64,000 bases of DNA from Parafrankia sp041008525 (GCF_041008525.1 NZ_JBFLUG010000019.1:1-64000); one strand, 5' to 3'. Positions 1 to 9,560 are shown, numbered from the stretch's first letter. Notes: a model not told the origin generated them from the sequence alone. Translations and numbers: made by a program.

Positions 1-190
1 GGATGGGGTCGTCGGGGGTGGTGCGCCAGGTCCACCAGGCGGTTGCCGCGCCGCCGACGAGGAGAGCGACGACCAGGCAGATCCACGCCCACGGGGTGTT
101 CTCGGCGAGTTGCCCGCCGGCCGCTCCTGCTGCACCGGCCATGACGAAGGTGATCGTCCCGCCGATGGTGGCGGTGCGCCGCTGTGTCAT
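1..190 (-). CDS. Partial small membrane protein, hypothetical
   Basis: The reading frame begins at an ATG complementary to 188-190 and runs off the left edge. It starts MTQRRTATIGGTITFVMAG and shows two hydrophobic stretches, about residues 9-27 and 36-50, separated by a short polar turn (QLAENTP). The visible end, WWTWRTTPDD, is polar. It looks like a two-helix membrane anchor, perhaps followed by a soluble part beyond the window. I do not recognise the family. The upstream region (191-375) holds no other gene. Confidence 0.55.
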   Translation of the reverse strand, partial: MTQRRTATIGGTITFVMAGAAGAAGGQLAENTPWAWICLVVALLVGGAATAWWTWRTTPDDPI

Positions 191-375
191 CCCTGCCCCC
201 GTGATCACCCTTGGGATGGTTGAACGTGGGCTGATCGTAACCCTGAGCAGCAGGCACAGTGCATTTGCGGCGCAGCAGCCAGTTCGGCGGTCGACACCCG
301 GATGTGCTGTAGGTCACGGTGTACTTTCGTTCATGCGACGAGGCTCCTGAAAGGCCACAGTGCAGGCGGCGCGTG

Positions 376-1260
376 TCATCGTGTGAGGAGGCCACGGATC
401 ACCTCGGTGATCTCGTCGGGGGCCTCCTCGGCCATGAAGTGGCCTGTGCGGGTGAGGCGGTGGTCGAGGTCGGGTGCCCAGGCCCGCCAGAGGGCGGCGG
501 CGTCGAAGCCGAGCTGGGCGCCCCAGTCCTGCTGCACGACGGAGACGGGCATCGCGAGCTGTGAGCCCGCGTCGAGGTCGGCCTGGTCGTGGGTCACGTC
601 GATGCCCGCGGACGCGCGGTAGTCGGCGACGATCGACGGCACCGCGGCAGCGCTGGCGCGCAGGTACTCGGCGCGGACGTCCGCCGGTATCGCCCCGGGA
701 TCGTTCGCCCAGGCGTCGAGGAAGAAGCCGAAGAAGGCGTCCGCGCTGTTGGCGATCATCGTTTCCGGCAGGCCCTCCGGCTGCGCCATGAGAGAGAGGT
801 GGAAGCCGACCGCGCCGGCTACTCCGTGCAGCACCGTCCACATGTCGAGGGTCGGCAGCACGTCGAGGATGCCGAGGTGCGTGATCGTCTCGGGGTGGTC
901 GAGGCCCGCCCGGAAGGCGACGAGGGCGCCCCGGTCGTGGCCGACCAGCGCGAAGCGCTCGTGGCCGAGCGCGGCGGCGAGGGCCACGATGTCCGCTGCC
1001 ATGGTCCGCTTCGCGTACACGTCGGGGCTGGTGGCCCGTGGTCTGTCGCTTGCCCCGTAGCCGCGCAGGTCGGGGCAGATGACCGTCTGCCGGGCAGCGA
1101 GGCGCTCGGCGACCTGCCGCCACATGAGGTGCGTCTGGGGGAAGCCGTGCAGCAGCACGACCGGGCTGCCCGTGCCGCCGACCGCGGCCGAGAGCGTGAC
1201 GCCGTCCGCGCCCGGCAGACGGACGTGGTCGAATCCGGGAATGGTGAGGGTGGGGCGCAT
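376..1260 (-). CDS. Alpha/beta hydrolase, haloacetate dehalogenase-like
   Basis: Encodes 294 residues, the usual length of fluoroacetate dehalogenases. The oxyanion motif LLHGFPQ lies near residue 37. The nucleophile elbow is VGHDRGA, with Asp109 as nucleophile rather than Ser, followed by an acidic residue in LDVLPT (Asp133) and a C-terminal His274 in GHFMAEE. Asp-nucleophile enzymes with HDRGA include haloacetate dehalogenases and epoxide hydrolases; spacing and the LD-x-LPT motif favour the former. The ATG at 1260 is preceded on the minus strand by GGAAGGA; longer in-frame starts have poor codon use. It is divergent from the SARP gene across 104 bp, so the two may share control. The substrate is not proven. 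Confidence 0.8.
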   Translation of the reverse strand: MRPTLTIPGFDHVRLPGADGVTLSAAVGGTGSPVVLLHGFPQTHLMWRQVAERLAARQTVICPDLRGYGASDRPRATSPDVYAKRTMAADIVALAAALGHERFALVGHDRGALVAFRAGLDHPETITHLGILDVLPTLDMWTVLHGVAGAVGFHLSLMAQPEGLPETMIANSADAFFGFFLDAWANDPGAIPADVRAEYLRASAAAVPSIVADYRASAGIDVTHDQADLDAGSQLAMPVSVVQQDWGAQLGFDAAALWRAWAPDLDHRLTRTGHFMAEEAPDEITEVIRGLLTR

Positions 1261-1364
1261 GGCGGGCTTCCTTCCGTAGCGGGTGAGCCCAGGCTGCGGG
1301 GCGCCGATCAGCGGCGAATCAGCACGCGAGACCGCGGGCGCGGCGCGGGCGTGAGGATGGGGAC

Positions 1365-3383
1365 ATGCGGATCGAGGTGCTGGGCGCGACGAGAGCGTGG
1401 CGCGAGGACGGCAGCGACATCGACCTGCGCGGGCCCCGGCACCGTGAGGTCCTCGCCCGCCTCGTCGCCGCCGACGGACGGATGGTCGCCACGGACACCC
1501 TCGTCGCCGACCTGTGGCCCGACCCGCCGGCCGGCGCCGTCGGCGCCCTCCGCACGTTCGTCGCCGCCCTGCGCCGCGCCCTCGAGCCGGAACGCCCGCC
1601 CCGCACGCCACCTCGCGTGCTGGTGACCGAGGGCCCCGGTTACGCGCTGCGGCTGCCGCGGGTGGCCGTCGACGCCCACCGCTTCGAGGACGCGCTCGCC
1701 GCCGCCCGCGGCTCGCCCGGCTCGCCCGGCTCGCCCGGTTCGTCCGAGGCGTTCGCGTCGCTCGGCGAGGCTCTCGCCGCCTGGCGCGGGCCGGCCTACG
1801 CCGACCTGCCCGACGTCGGATGGGTGCGCGGCGAGCGGGTCCGGCTCGGGGAGCTGCGGCTGCAGGGTGTGGAGCTGCGGGCCGCCGTCCTGCTCGATCG
1901 CGGCCACGGGGCCGACCTCGTCGCCGACCTCGACGCCCATGTCACCGAGCACCCGTGGCGCGAGCCGGCGTGGGGGTTGCTCGCCCGCGCCCTCTACTGC
2001 GCCGGCCGTCAGGCCGACGCGCTCGCCACGCTCCGGCGGGCCCGCGCGATGCTCGTCGACCAGCTCGGGCTCGACCCGAGCCGCGCCCTGCGGCAGCTCG
2101 AGACGGATCTGCTCACCCAGTCGCCCGCCCTCGAACCACGGAGCTCCCCGTGGCCGATCACCACCGCCCGTCTCACCACCGCCCGCCTCGGCCCGCGCAC
2201 GACGGTGGATGTCGCCCGTGCCCTCGCACTCGCCGGCGGAGACGCGCTTGTCTCGTCACGGCGTGACCGGCTCGCCGCCGCGCTCGCCGCGGAGCGGACG
2301 GGCGACGTCGCGCTGACCGCCCGGGTGATCGGCGCCTACGACGTGCCCGCGATCTGGAACCGCGCCGATGACCCGGAGCAGAGCCGCGCCGTCGTGGCCG
2401 CGGCCGAACGCACCCTCGCCGCGCTCGGGCCGGCCGCTCCCGCCGACCTGCGTGCCCGGCTGTACGCCACGGTCGCCGTGGAGAGCCGCGCCGGGGACGC
2501 CGCCGGGCCGGCGCGGAAGGCGGAGGCGTTGGCGCGGGCCCTCGGCGATCCCGCCCTGCTCGCCTTCGCGCTCAACGGCGTCTTTCTCCAGTCCTTCTCC
2601 CGGCCGGGGCTCGCGCCGCGGCGGGACGCCGTCGGGGTGGAGATCATCGCCCTGTCCACCCGGCACGGGCTGCCCGCCTTCGCGATCCTCGGCCATCTCG
2701 CCCGCCTGCAGTCAGCCTCGGCCCGCGGCGATCTCGACGCTGGCTCCCACCATGCCCTCGCGGCCGAGGAACTCGCTGCGGAGCACGAGTCACCACTCGT
2801 GCCGGTGCTGACCCAGTGGTTCCGGGCCCTCGTCACCGCGGCCCGCAGCACCGTGCCGGGTGGGCCGTCCGCCGCACAGGCCGCGGCCGCCTACCGCGCC
2901 GCCGACGCCGCCCTCGAACATGCCGGGATGCCGGGCCTGCACCGCGGTCTGCTGCCGCTTGCCCTGCTCGGGCTGCGCCTGATGCACGACCGCCCCGCTC
3001 CCACCGACCCGCGGCTCGACTGGGGCCCGTACGCGCCCTGGGCGGCGCCGCTCGTGCTTCTCGCGCGGGACGACCGGGAACGGGACGACCGTGAACAGGC
3101 CCGGGCCGCCCTCACCACAGCGCCCGAACCGCCGCGCGACCACCTCCAGGAGGCGCTCTGGTGCCTCACCGCCCGCGCCGCCATGCAGCTCGGCGAGCCC
3201 GCGATCGCCGCGCGGGCCGCCCGGGCGCTGTGGCCCGCCCGCACCGAGCACGCCGGCGCCGCCAGCGGCATGATCACCCTTGGCCCGGTGGAGCGCTACC
3301 GCGCCGAGGCGGAAGCCACCGCTCGCGTGTGCCGGTGCGGCTCTGGCGGATCAGCTCGTGGTCGTTGCCAGTGCCTGCGCTGA
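1365..3383 (+). CDS. SARP/AfsR-family transcriptional regulator (BTAD)
   Basis: Encodes 672 residues. The N-terminus (about 1-95) is an OmpR-type winged helix starting MRIEVLGATRAW, with LRGPRHREVLARL and the basic stretch LRTFVAALRRALEPE. A bacterial transcriptional activation domain follows to about residue 245. The rest is alpha-helical and Ala/Leu-rich like TPR repeats; I see no P-loop, so this is not a full AfsR with an ATPase core. A short Ser-Pro-Gly repeat sits in the BTAD (DNA about 1710-1742). The last 33 bp overlap the convergent transporter gene, and the final Cys/Arg-rich tail looks unlike the family, so the C-terminus may be altered. Likely targets are the adjacent dehalogenase gene or itself; SARPs often control secondary metabolism. 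Confidence 0.85.
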   Translation: MRIEVLGATRAWREDGSDIDLRGPRHREVLARLVAADGRMVATDTLVADLWPDPPAGAVGALRTFVAALRRALEPERPPRTPPRVLVTEGPGYALRLPRVAVDAHRFEDALAAARGSPGSPGSPGSSEAFASLGEALAAWRGPAYADLPDVGWVRGERVRLGELRLQGVELRAAVLLDRGHGADLVADLDAHVTEHPWREPAWGLLARALYCAGRQADALATLRRARAMLVDQLGLDPSRALRQLETDLLTQSPALEPRSSPWPITTARLTTARLGPRTTVDVARALALAGGDALVSSRRDRLAAALAAERTGDVALTARVIGAYDVPAIWNRADDPEQSRAVVAAAERTLAALGPAAPADLRARLYATVAVESRAGDAAGPARKAEALARALGDPALLAFALNGVFLQSFSRPGLAPRRDAVGVEIIALSTRHGLPAFAILGHLARLQSASARGDLDAGSHHALAAEELAAEHESPLVPVLTQWFRALVTAARSTVPGGPSAAQAAAAYRAADAALEHAGMPGLHRGLLPLALLGLRLMHDRPAPTDPRLDWGPYAPWAAPLVLLARDDRERDDREQARAALTTAPEPPRDHLQEALWCLTARAAMQLGEPAIAARAARALWPARTEHAGAASGMITLGPVERYRAEAEATARVCRCGSGGSARGRCQCLR

Positions 3384-4844
3384 TGCCGGTTCCGGTGCCG
3401 AGGTCGGCTGTGCGGGCTGTGCGGGCTGGGTGGGCTGGGAGCCGGCGGCGCCGCGGCGCAGGTAGCACAGCCAGGTGACGGCGGCCATCACGACGAACAG
3501 GCCGACGTAGACCCACAGGGCCGGGGCGATCGTCCCGTAGGCCTTGTTCGACTCGGCGTACACGATCGGTACCAGGAAGCCGCCGAAGGCACCGACCGCC
3601 GAGCAGATACCGATGGCACCGGCAGCCTCCCGGCGGGCCCGGAGCATGGCGTCCGGGGTTCCGCCGTTGCGGGCTCCGCGGGCGGCGAAGATCGCCGGGA
3701 TCATGCGGTACGTCGACCCGTTCCCGATGCCGCTGGCGAGGAACAGCAGCATGAACGAGGCGAAGAAGAGCCCGAAACTGGGCCGGTCGAGGATGCCGCC
3801 CCGAGAGCCGATCGAGGCGACCGCGCCGAGACCGCCCAGCGTCATGACGCCGAAGGCGGCGACGGTCACCTTCGCGCCGCCGATCCGGTCGCCGAGCTTC
3901 CCGCCGAGCGGGCGGGCGACCGAGCCGACCAGCGCGCCGAGGAAGCCGTAGCTCAGCGCGACGTCCGGCCGGTCGAACAGCGCGGGGTTCTTCAGCAGCG
4001 CGGGAAACGCCGACGAATAGCCGATGAAGGAACCGAAGGTGCCGATGTAGAGAAAGGACATGATCCAGGTCTGGCCGCGGCTGGCCGCCGACGCGGTCGA
4101 GCTGAAATCGGCCTTCGCCTCGGAAAGATTGTCCATGAACAGCAGTGCCCCGACCGCCGCGACGATCGCCAGCGGAATGTAGATGAGACCGATCCGGGCC
4201 AGGGCGGTGCCGGTTCCGGCGGCGATGACGACCGCGCCGAGCTTCTGGATCACGGCAACCCCGAGATTGCCACCGGCAGCGTTGAGCCCGAGCGCCCACC
4301 CCTTCTCCTTCTCCGGGTAGAAGAAGGAGATGTTCGTCATGGACGAGGCGAAGTTCCCGCCGCCGACCCCGGCCACGGCGGCGACCGCCAGCAGCGTGCC
4401 GAACGACAGCTCGGGGTGGCGCACCGCCCACATCATCAGCACACAGGGCACGACCAGCAGCAGTGCGGAGAAGACCGTCCAGTTGCGGCCGCCGAAGACC
4501 GGCACCGCGAAGGTGTAGGGCAGGCGGAGGAAGGCCCCGACCCCGGAGGGGACGGCGACAAGCCAGAGCTGCTGGTCGATGCTCAGCGCGAAGCCGGCGG
4601 GACCCGGCCCGCCGTCGGCGTCCGCACCCATCTTGATGACCAGAATGCTCCACATCACCCAGACGGAGAACCCGAAGTGCTCGGCGAGGACGGAGAGCGC
4701 GAGATTGCGGCGGGCGATCCGCCGGCCGGTCCTCTCCCAGAACACGGGATCTTCCGGATGCCAGTCGTCGATCCAGCGCCCGGACCGGCCGGACCGACCG
4801 GTCCGCCGGCCCGGGCGCTTCCTGTCAGCGGGGGCTGTGCTCAT
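3351..4844 (-). CDS. narK: NarK-type nitrate/nitrite transporter (MFS)
   Basis: A 497-residue, twelve-helix major facilitator protein. The nitrate signature GGGNFASSMTNISFFYP is near residues 168-185 and a second glycine-rich motif, GIGNGSTYRMIP, lies in the C-terminal half. Arg107 in GAFLRLPY and the Arg in TYRMIP match the two arginines that bind nitrate in NarK proteins. The ATG at 4844 has GAGGAGCC just upstream; earlier in-frame starts lack codon bias. It is divergent from the nitrate reductase gene, so it most likely imports nitrate for assimilation. A Pro/Gln/Ala-rich tail (PTQPAQPAQPT) is encoded near the stop, and its 3' end overlaps the SARP gene by 33 bp. Confidence 0.9.
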   Translation of the reverse strand: MSTAPADRKRPGRRTGRSGRSGRWIDDWHPEDPVFWERTGRRIARRNLALSVLAEHFGFSVWVMWSILVIKMGADADGGPGPAGFALSIDQQLWLVAVPSGVGAFLRLPYTFAVPVFGGRNWTVFSALLLVVPCVLMMWAVRHPELSFGTLLAVAAVAGVGGGNFASSMTNISFFYPEKEKGWALGLNAAGGNLGVAVIQKLGAVVIAAGTGTALARIGLIYIPLAIVAAVGALLFMDNLSEAKADFSSTASAASRGQTWIMSFLYIGTFGSFIGYSSAFPALLKNPALFDRPDVALSYGFLGALVGSVARPLGGKLGDRIGGAKVTVAAFGVMTLGGLGAVASIGSRGGILDRPSFGLFFASFMLLFLASGIGNGSTYRMIPAIFAARGARNGGTPDAMLRARREAAGAIGICSAVGAFGGFLVPIVYAESNKAYGTIAPALWVYVGLFVVMAAVTWLCYLRRGAAGSQPTQPAQPAQPTSAPEPASAQALATTTS

Positions 4845-5137
4845 GGGGGCTCCTCGGGCCGGGGCGCGAAACATCGGGCAGGACGTGTCGCGACGGCACG
4901 CTAGGAAGCGGCTGTTTCGCGGCACCCGGCCAGCCATTACACGGCGGGAAAACAGTTCTCTCACCAGCCGGCCGGCAGCGGTGAGCACCCTTCGGCGGGC
5001 AGGCGGGAGGCTGGTGCGGGCACCCGGCGAACCAGGCCCCGAGCGATGCGGCGCCGCCCGGGTATCGCCTCCCCGCCGGGGCTCACCAGGCCCCGCCGGT
5101 GGTGGTGCGGTGGTCGTCACCGACGGCCGGCCCGGGT

Positions 5138-5153
5138 GTGACACCGGTGAAAC
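5138..5153 (+). promoter_or_regulatory. GlnR-like nitrogen control box
   Basis: The bases read GTGAC, a six-base spacer ACCGGT, then GAAAC, an exact fit to the actinobacterial GlnR element GTnAC-n6-GAAAC. A further half-site GGAAC sits 22 bp on (5171-5175), the spacing expected for tandem GlnR boxes. The box is 118 bp upstream of the nitrate reductase start. GlnR is known to control nitrate assimilation genes in actinobacteria, so location and motif agree. Binding is inferred. Confidence 0.65.
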
Positions 5154-5180
5154 GCGCCTCTCCTACGGTCGGAACGCGAC

Positions 5181-5231
5181 GCGCCAGCCGCATCCGACAG
5201 CGCCAGCCGTATTCGTCGACAGCGCCAGCCG
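5181..5231 (+). repeat. Three copies of GCGCCAGCCG in the nasC leader
   Basis: GCGCCAGCCG occurs at 5181-5190, 5200-5209 and 5222-5231. The second and third copies extend to the longer shared string GACAGCGCCAGCCG. The copies lie 40-90 bp before the nasC start, between the GlnR-like box and the ribosome binding site, so they are probably in the leader or core promoter. Role unknown. Confidence 0.5.
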
Positions 5232-5270
5232 CCGACGACGGCGGCCTTCGTCAGGAAGGGGAGAGGACCG

Positions 5271-8200
5271 GTGTCCGCAGCCCGGACGAGGACCGTGTGC
5301 TCGTACTGCGGGGTCGGTTGTGGCATGGTCCTCGACCTCGCCGCGGAGCCGGACGGCAGCCGCCGGGTCATCCGGGCGAGCGGGGACAGGGAGCACCCCG
5401 CGAACCGCGGCCGGCTGTGCACGAAGGGCGCGACCAGCGCCGACCTGCTGGCGGCGCCCGGCCGGCTGGCGACGGCACGGATACGCCACGAGCGCGGCGG
5501 GAAGCTGACCGACCTCCCGTTGGACGAGGCGATCGGCACTGTCGCCAGCCGGATGCGGTCGATCATCGACGAGCACGGCCCGGACGCCGTCGCGCTGTAC
5601 GTCTCGGGCCAGCTGACGCTGGAGGCGCAGTACCTGGCCAACAAGCTGGCGAAGGGCTTCCTGCGCACCAACCAGATCGAGTCGAACTCGCGGCTGTGCA
5701 TGGCCAGCGCGGGCAGCGGCTACAAGCTGTCGCTCGGCGCCGACGGCCCGCCCGGCTCCTACGACGACCTCGACCACGCCGACGTGTTCCTGGTCATCGG
5801 ATCGAACATGGCCGAGTGCCATCCCATCCTGTTCCTGCGGCTGATGGAACGGGTCCGGGCCGGTGCCCGGCTGATCGTCGTCGACCCGCGGCGCACCGCC
5901 ACCGCCGAGAAGGCCGACCTGTTCCTCCAGATCCGTCCGGGCACGGACCTTGCCCTGCTCAACGGCCTGCTCCACCTGCTGGCCGAGGGCGGCCACCTGG
6001 ACGCGGCGTTCATCGCCGAGCACACCAGCGGATGGGAGGAGCTGCCCGCGTTCCTGGCCGACTACCCGCCGGCCACGGTCGCCGAGCTCACCGGCCTGGC
6101 CGAGGACGACCTGCGCCAGGCCGCCGCCTGGATCGCCGCGGCCGGGAACACCTGGATGAGCTGCTGGACGATGGGCCTCAACCAGAGCACCCACGGCACC
6201 TGGAACACCAACGCACTGGTCAACCTGCATCTGGCGACGGGGGCGATCTGCCGGCCCGGCGCCGGGCCGTTCTCGCTCACCGGCCAGCCCAACGCGATGG
6301 GCGGCCGGGAGATGGGGTACATGGGACCCGGCCTGCCCGGCCAGCGCTCGGTCCTGGTCGACGCCGACCGCGCCTTCGTCGAGCGGCAGTGGGGCCTGCC
6401 GCCCGGCACGCTGCGCCCGGACGTCGGCCGGGGCACGATCGACATGTTCGAGCAGATGGCCGCGGGACGGATCAGGGCCTGCTGGATCATCTGCACCAAC
6501 CCGGTGGCATCGGTCGGCAATCGGGCCACCGTCCTCGCCGGTCTCGCGGCGGCCGAGCTGGTCGTCGTCCAGGACGCCTTCGGCGACACCGAGACGAACG
6601 CCCATGCCGACGTGCTGCTACCGGCGGCGACCTGGGGCGAGACCGACGGCATCATGGTCAACTCCGAGCGGAACCTGACCCTGGCCCGGCGGGTCGTCGA
6701 CCCGCCGGGGGAGGCGCTGCCCGACTGGCAGATCGTTGCCCGGGTCGCCGCCGCGCTGGGGTTCGCGGACTCCTTCACCTACGCCTCCGCCGAGGAGGTC
6801 TTCGCCGAGATCCGCGAGTTCGCCAACCCGGAGACCGGCTACGACCTGCGGGGCGTCGACTACGAGCGGCTGCGCACCGGCCCGGTGCAGTGGCCGGCCC
6901 CGCCGGGTGCCGCCGACCGCAACCCGATCCGCTACCGCAACGACGGCGTCAGCCAGCCGCTGCTGGAGCGGACCGACGGCACCCGCCCGCGGCTGCGCTT
7001 CCCGACGCCGTCCGGCCGCGCAGCCTTCCACGCCCGGCCGCACCTGCCGCCCGCCGAGCTCCCCGACGACGACTACCCCTTCCTGCTCAACACCGGACGG
7101 CTGGCGCACCAGTGGCACACCCTCACCCGGACCGGCAAGATCGCCAGGCTGAACAGGCTGAACCCCGGGCCGTTCGTCGAGATCAACCCGTCCGATGCCG
7201 AGGCGTTGGGCATCGCTGCCGGTGACCGGGTCGAGCTCGCCTCCCGCCGTGGCCGCGCCGTGCTGCCGGCGGTCGTCACCGACCGGGTGCTGCCGGGGGG
7301 CTGCTTCGCCCCGTTCCACTGGAACGACCTGTTCGGCGACCAGCTCAGCGTCAACGCGGTCACCAGCGACGCGGTCGACCCGATCTCGTTCCAGCCCGAG
7401 CTGAAGGCCTGCGCGGTCGCGCTGACCAGGGTCGCCGGTCCGCCGCTGGATGTCCCGCCTGCGGTCCGGGAGCCCTCGGACCGGGAGCCCTCGGACCGGG
7501 AGCCCCCGGACCGGGAGCCCTCGGACCGGGAGCCCCCGGACCGGGAGCCTGCGGATCGTGGCACCGCCCATGCGCTGGGTGAGGCACTCGGCATCGATCT
7601 GACCCCACCGGATCTCACGGAACCCCAGCGGCGGTACCTCGCCGGGTTCCTCGCGGCGCTGGCCGCCGCGCCGCCGGCCCCGGGCGCCCCGCCGCGCCTG
7701 CCCGCGGACGCGCCCTTCGACGCGGGACGCCGGCAGTGGGCGGACGGTTTCCTCGCCGGCGGCTACGGCGTTGCTCTCCCCACCACCCCGCTGATTCCGA
7801 TCCAGACGCGGCGTGACGTCGCCGCGGCCGTCAACGCCGTCAACGCCGGGGCATGCGCGGTGAGCGTGCTGTGGGCTTCACAGACCGGCAACGCCGAGGA
7901 CGCCGCTGGCGTGATCCGGGACCGGCTGCGGGACGCGGGCTGGCAGGTCCGCGTCGACGCCATGGCGGCGCCGGTCGGCGAGCTCCTCGTGGCACCGGGT
8001 GACCTGCTGGTGGTGACCAGTACTTTCGGTGACGGTGACGCTCCCGACAACGGCACGGTCTTCTGGGACGCGTTGCGTGGCGCGGACGCCCCTCGCCTGG
8101 AGGGCCGCCGCTACGCCGTGCTCGCGCTCGGCGACTCCAGTTACGCGGACTTCTGCGGCCACGGGCGTCGCCTCGACGAGCGCCTGGCCGAACTCGGCGC

Positions 8201-9560
8201 GACCCGGCTCGTCGGCCGCGTCGACTGCGAGCCCCACTACCGGGACGCCCTGGACGGCTGGCTGGAACAGGTCCTGGCCGCCCTCGCCCCGTCCGCGGAC
8301 CCGCGGGCCGTCCTCGGCCCGCCGCCGGAAGCCGGACCGGAAGCCGGACCGCTCGTTACCGCCGTGCCCGCAGCTGCCGTGCCCGTCGCCGCTGTGCCCG
8401 TCGCCGCTGTGCCTGCCGCCCGGCCCGCCACACCGCCGCGGGCGGCGGACCGTGATCCCTGGGCGGCACCGCTGATCGACAACCGGCTGCTGAGCCTGGC
8501 GGGCTCGGCCAAGGAGGTCCGCCGGGTCACCATCGACCTGGCTGGCAGCGGGCTGGAGTACGCCGCCGGTGACGCGCTGGGCGTCTGGCCCACGAACAAC
8601 CCGTCCCTGGTCGACGAGTGGCTCGCCGTGACCGGCCTCGCCCCGGATACCGAGGTCGAGACGGGCGACGGTGGGCGGGCGCCGCTCGCCGAGGCGTTGC
8701 GGCACCGCCTGGACATCACCACCGTCCGGCCGGAGCTGCTGCGCTTCGTCGCCGAACGGGCCGGTGACAGCCGCCTGCGCACGCTGCTGCGTCCCGACAA
8801 CCAGCTTGAGCTCGCGAAGTGGACGTGGGGACGCCAGGCCGTCGACGTCCTGGCCGAACACCCGGTGCGGGCCGATGCCACGGAGTGGATGACGGTGCTG
8901 CGGCCGCTGCGGCCGCGGCTGTACTCGATCTCGTCCTCGCCGCTCGTGGAGCCGCGGACGGTGAGCCTCACCGTGTCGGTCGTCCGCTTCGCGGGCGCTG
9001 GCGACCGCGCTCGTGGCGGTGTGTGCTCGACGTATCTCGCGGATGCGGAGCCGGGGCACCCGGTGCGGGTCTTCGTGAAGCGGGCCCCGCACTTCCGCCT
9101 GCCATCCGACGATGCCACGCCAGCCATCATGATCGGCGCCGGGACCGGTATCGCGCCGTACATCGGGTTCCTGCAGGACCGCCACGCCCGCGGCGCGCCC
9201 GGCCCGAACTGGCTGTTCTTCGGCGAACAACGGCGGGCCACCGACTTCTACTACGCCGACGAGCTGGCCGCGTTCGCCGCGTCCGGGGCCCTCACCCGGC
9301 TGGATCTCGCCTTCTCCCGCGACCAGCGCGCCAAGGTCTACGTCCAGGACCGGATGCGTGAACACGGCGCGCAGGTGTGGACCTGGCTGGCCGAGGGCGC
9401 CCACGTCTACGTGTGCGGCGACGCCGTCCGGATGGCGCGGGACGTGGACCGGGCGCTGCGCGATGTCGTCGCCACCTGCGGCGGACTGGGCCCCGACGGC
9501 GCGGCTGCCTACGTCCGCCAGCTCGCCGCCGACCGGCGCTACGTCCGCGACGTGTACTGA
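5271..9560 (+). CDS. nasC: Assimilatory nitrate reductase fused to CysJ-like flavoprotein
   Basis: Encodes 1429 residues. The N-terminal 690 form a molybdopterin oxidoreductase with a 4Fe-4S site (Cys10, Cys13, Cys17, Cys50) and SRLCMASA, where Cys143 is the expected molybdenum ligand as in NapA/NasA. A repetitive linker follows, then a flavodoxin domain (about 864, ASQTGNAED), an FAD domain (about 1064-1230, RLYSISSSP), and an NADPH domain (GAGTGIAP about 1287, YVCGDAVRMA, C-terminal Tyr). Electrons should pass NADPH-FAD-FMN-FeS-Mo to reduce nitrate to nitrite in the cytoplasm. The GTG at 5271 has GGAAGGGGAGAGG upstream; the frame continues cleanly. This fused architecture is known in actinobacteria. 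No nitrite reductase is in the window. Confidence 0.92.
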   Translation: MSAARTRTVCSYCGVGCGMVLDLAAEPDGSRRVIRASGDREHPANRGRLCTKGATSADLLAAPGRLATARIRHERGGKLTDLPLDEAIGTVASRMRSIIDEHGPDAVALYVSGQLTLEAQYLANKLAKGFLRTNQIESNSRLCMASAGSGYKLSLGADGPPGSYDDLDHADVFLVIGSNMAECHPILFLRLMERVRAGARLIVVDPRRTATAEKADLFLQIRPGTDLALLNGLLHLLAEGGHLDAAFIAEHTSGWEELPAFLADYPPATVAELTGLAEDDLRQAAAWIAAAGNTWMSCWTMGLNQSTHGTWNTNALVNLHLATGAICRPGAGPFSLTGQPNAMGGREMGYMGPGLPGQRSVLVDADRAFVERQWGLPPGTLRPDVGRGTIDMFEQMAAGRIRACWIICTNPVASVGNRATVLAGLAAAELVVVQDAFGDTETNAHADVLLPAATWGETDGIMVNSERNLTLARRVVDPPGEALPDWQIVARVAAALGFADSFTYASAEEVFAEIREFANPETGYDLRGVDYERLRTGPVQWPAPPGAADRNPIRYRNDGVSQPLLERTDGTRPRLRFPTPSGRAAFHARPHLPPAELPDDDYPFLLNTGRLAHQWHTLTRTGKIARLNRLNPGPFVEINPSDAEALGIAAGDRVELASRRGRAVLPAVVTDRVLPGGCFAPFHWNDLFGDQLSVNAVTSDAVDPISFQPELKACAVALTRVAGPPLDVPPAVREPSDREPSDREPPDREPSDREPPDREPADRGTAHALGEALGIDLTPPDLTEPQRRYLAGFLAALAAAPPAPGAPPRLPADAPFDAGRRQWADGFLAGGYGVALPTTPLIPIQTRRDVAAAVNAVNAGACAVSVLWASQTGNAEDAAGVIRDRLRDAGWQVRVDAMAAPVGELLVAPGDLLVVTSTFGDGDAPDNGTVFWDALRGADAPRLEGRRYAVLALGDSSYADFCGHGRRLDERLAELGATRLVGRVDCEPHYRDALDGWLEQVLAALAPSADPRAVLGPPPEAGPEAGPLVTAVPAAAVPVAAVPVAAVPAARPATPPRAADRDPWAAPLIDNRLLSLAGSAKEVRRVTIDLAGSGLEYAAGDALGVWPTNNPSLVDEWLAVTGLAPDTEVETGDGGRAPLAEALRHRLDITTVRPELLRFVAERAGDSRLRTLLRPDNQLELAKWTWGRQAVDVLAEHPVRADATEWMTVLRPLRPRLYSISSSPLVEPRTVSLTVSVVRFAGAGDRARGGVCSTYLADAEPGHPVRVFVKRAPHFRLPSDDATPAIMIGAGTGIAPYIGFLQDRHARGAPGPNWLFFGEQRRATDFYYADELAAFAASGALTRLDLAFSRDQRAKVYVQDRMREHGAQVWTWLAEGAHVYVCGDAVRMARDVDRALRDVVATCGGLGPDGAAAYVRQLAADRRYVRDVY
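7464..7555 (+). repeat. 15-bp in-frame minisatellite in nasC
   Basis: About six tandem copies of a 15-bp unit (ggaccgggagccctc and variants) encode repeated Asp-Arg-Glu-Pro-Ser/Pro in the linker between the molybdenum and flavodoxin domains. Units differ by single bases and keep the reading frame. The tract probably makes a charged, flexible tether. A second short repeat, encoding Val-Pro-Val-Ala-Ala units, lies at about 8364-8415 between the flavodoxin and FAD domains. Confidence 0.85.

Larger units (their letters stand above)
4845..5270. promoter_or_regulatory. Divergent control region between narK and nasC
   Basis: This 426-bp region carries no convincing gene; the frames crossing it have poor codon bias. 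It must contain promoters for both nitrate genes. It holds a strong GlnR-like box at 5138-5153, a weaker one at 4936-4951 (ATTAC, six bases, GGAAA), and three copies of GCGCCAGCCG just before nasC. The weaker site lies closer to narK. Confidence 0.6.

Noticed and set aside
5099..7225. A 708-residue Arg/Gly-rich frame overlapping nasC
   Set aside because: Wrong frame of the nitrate reductase gene; no motif.
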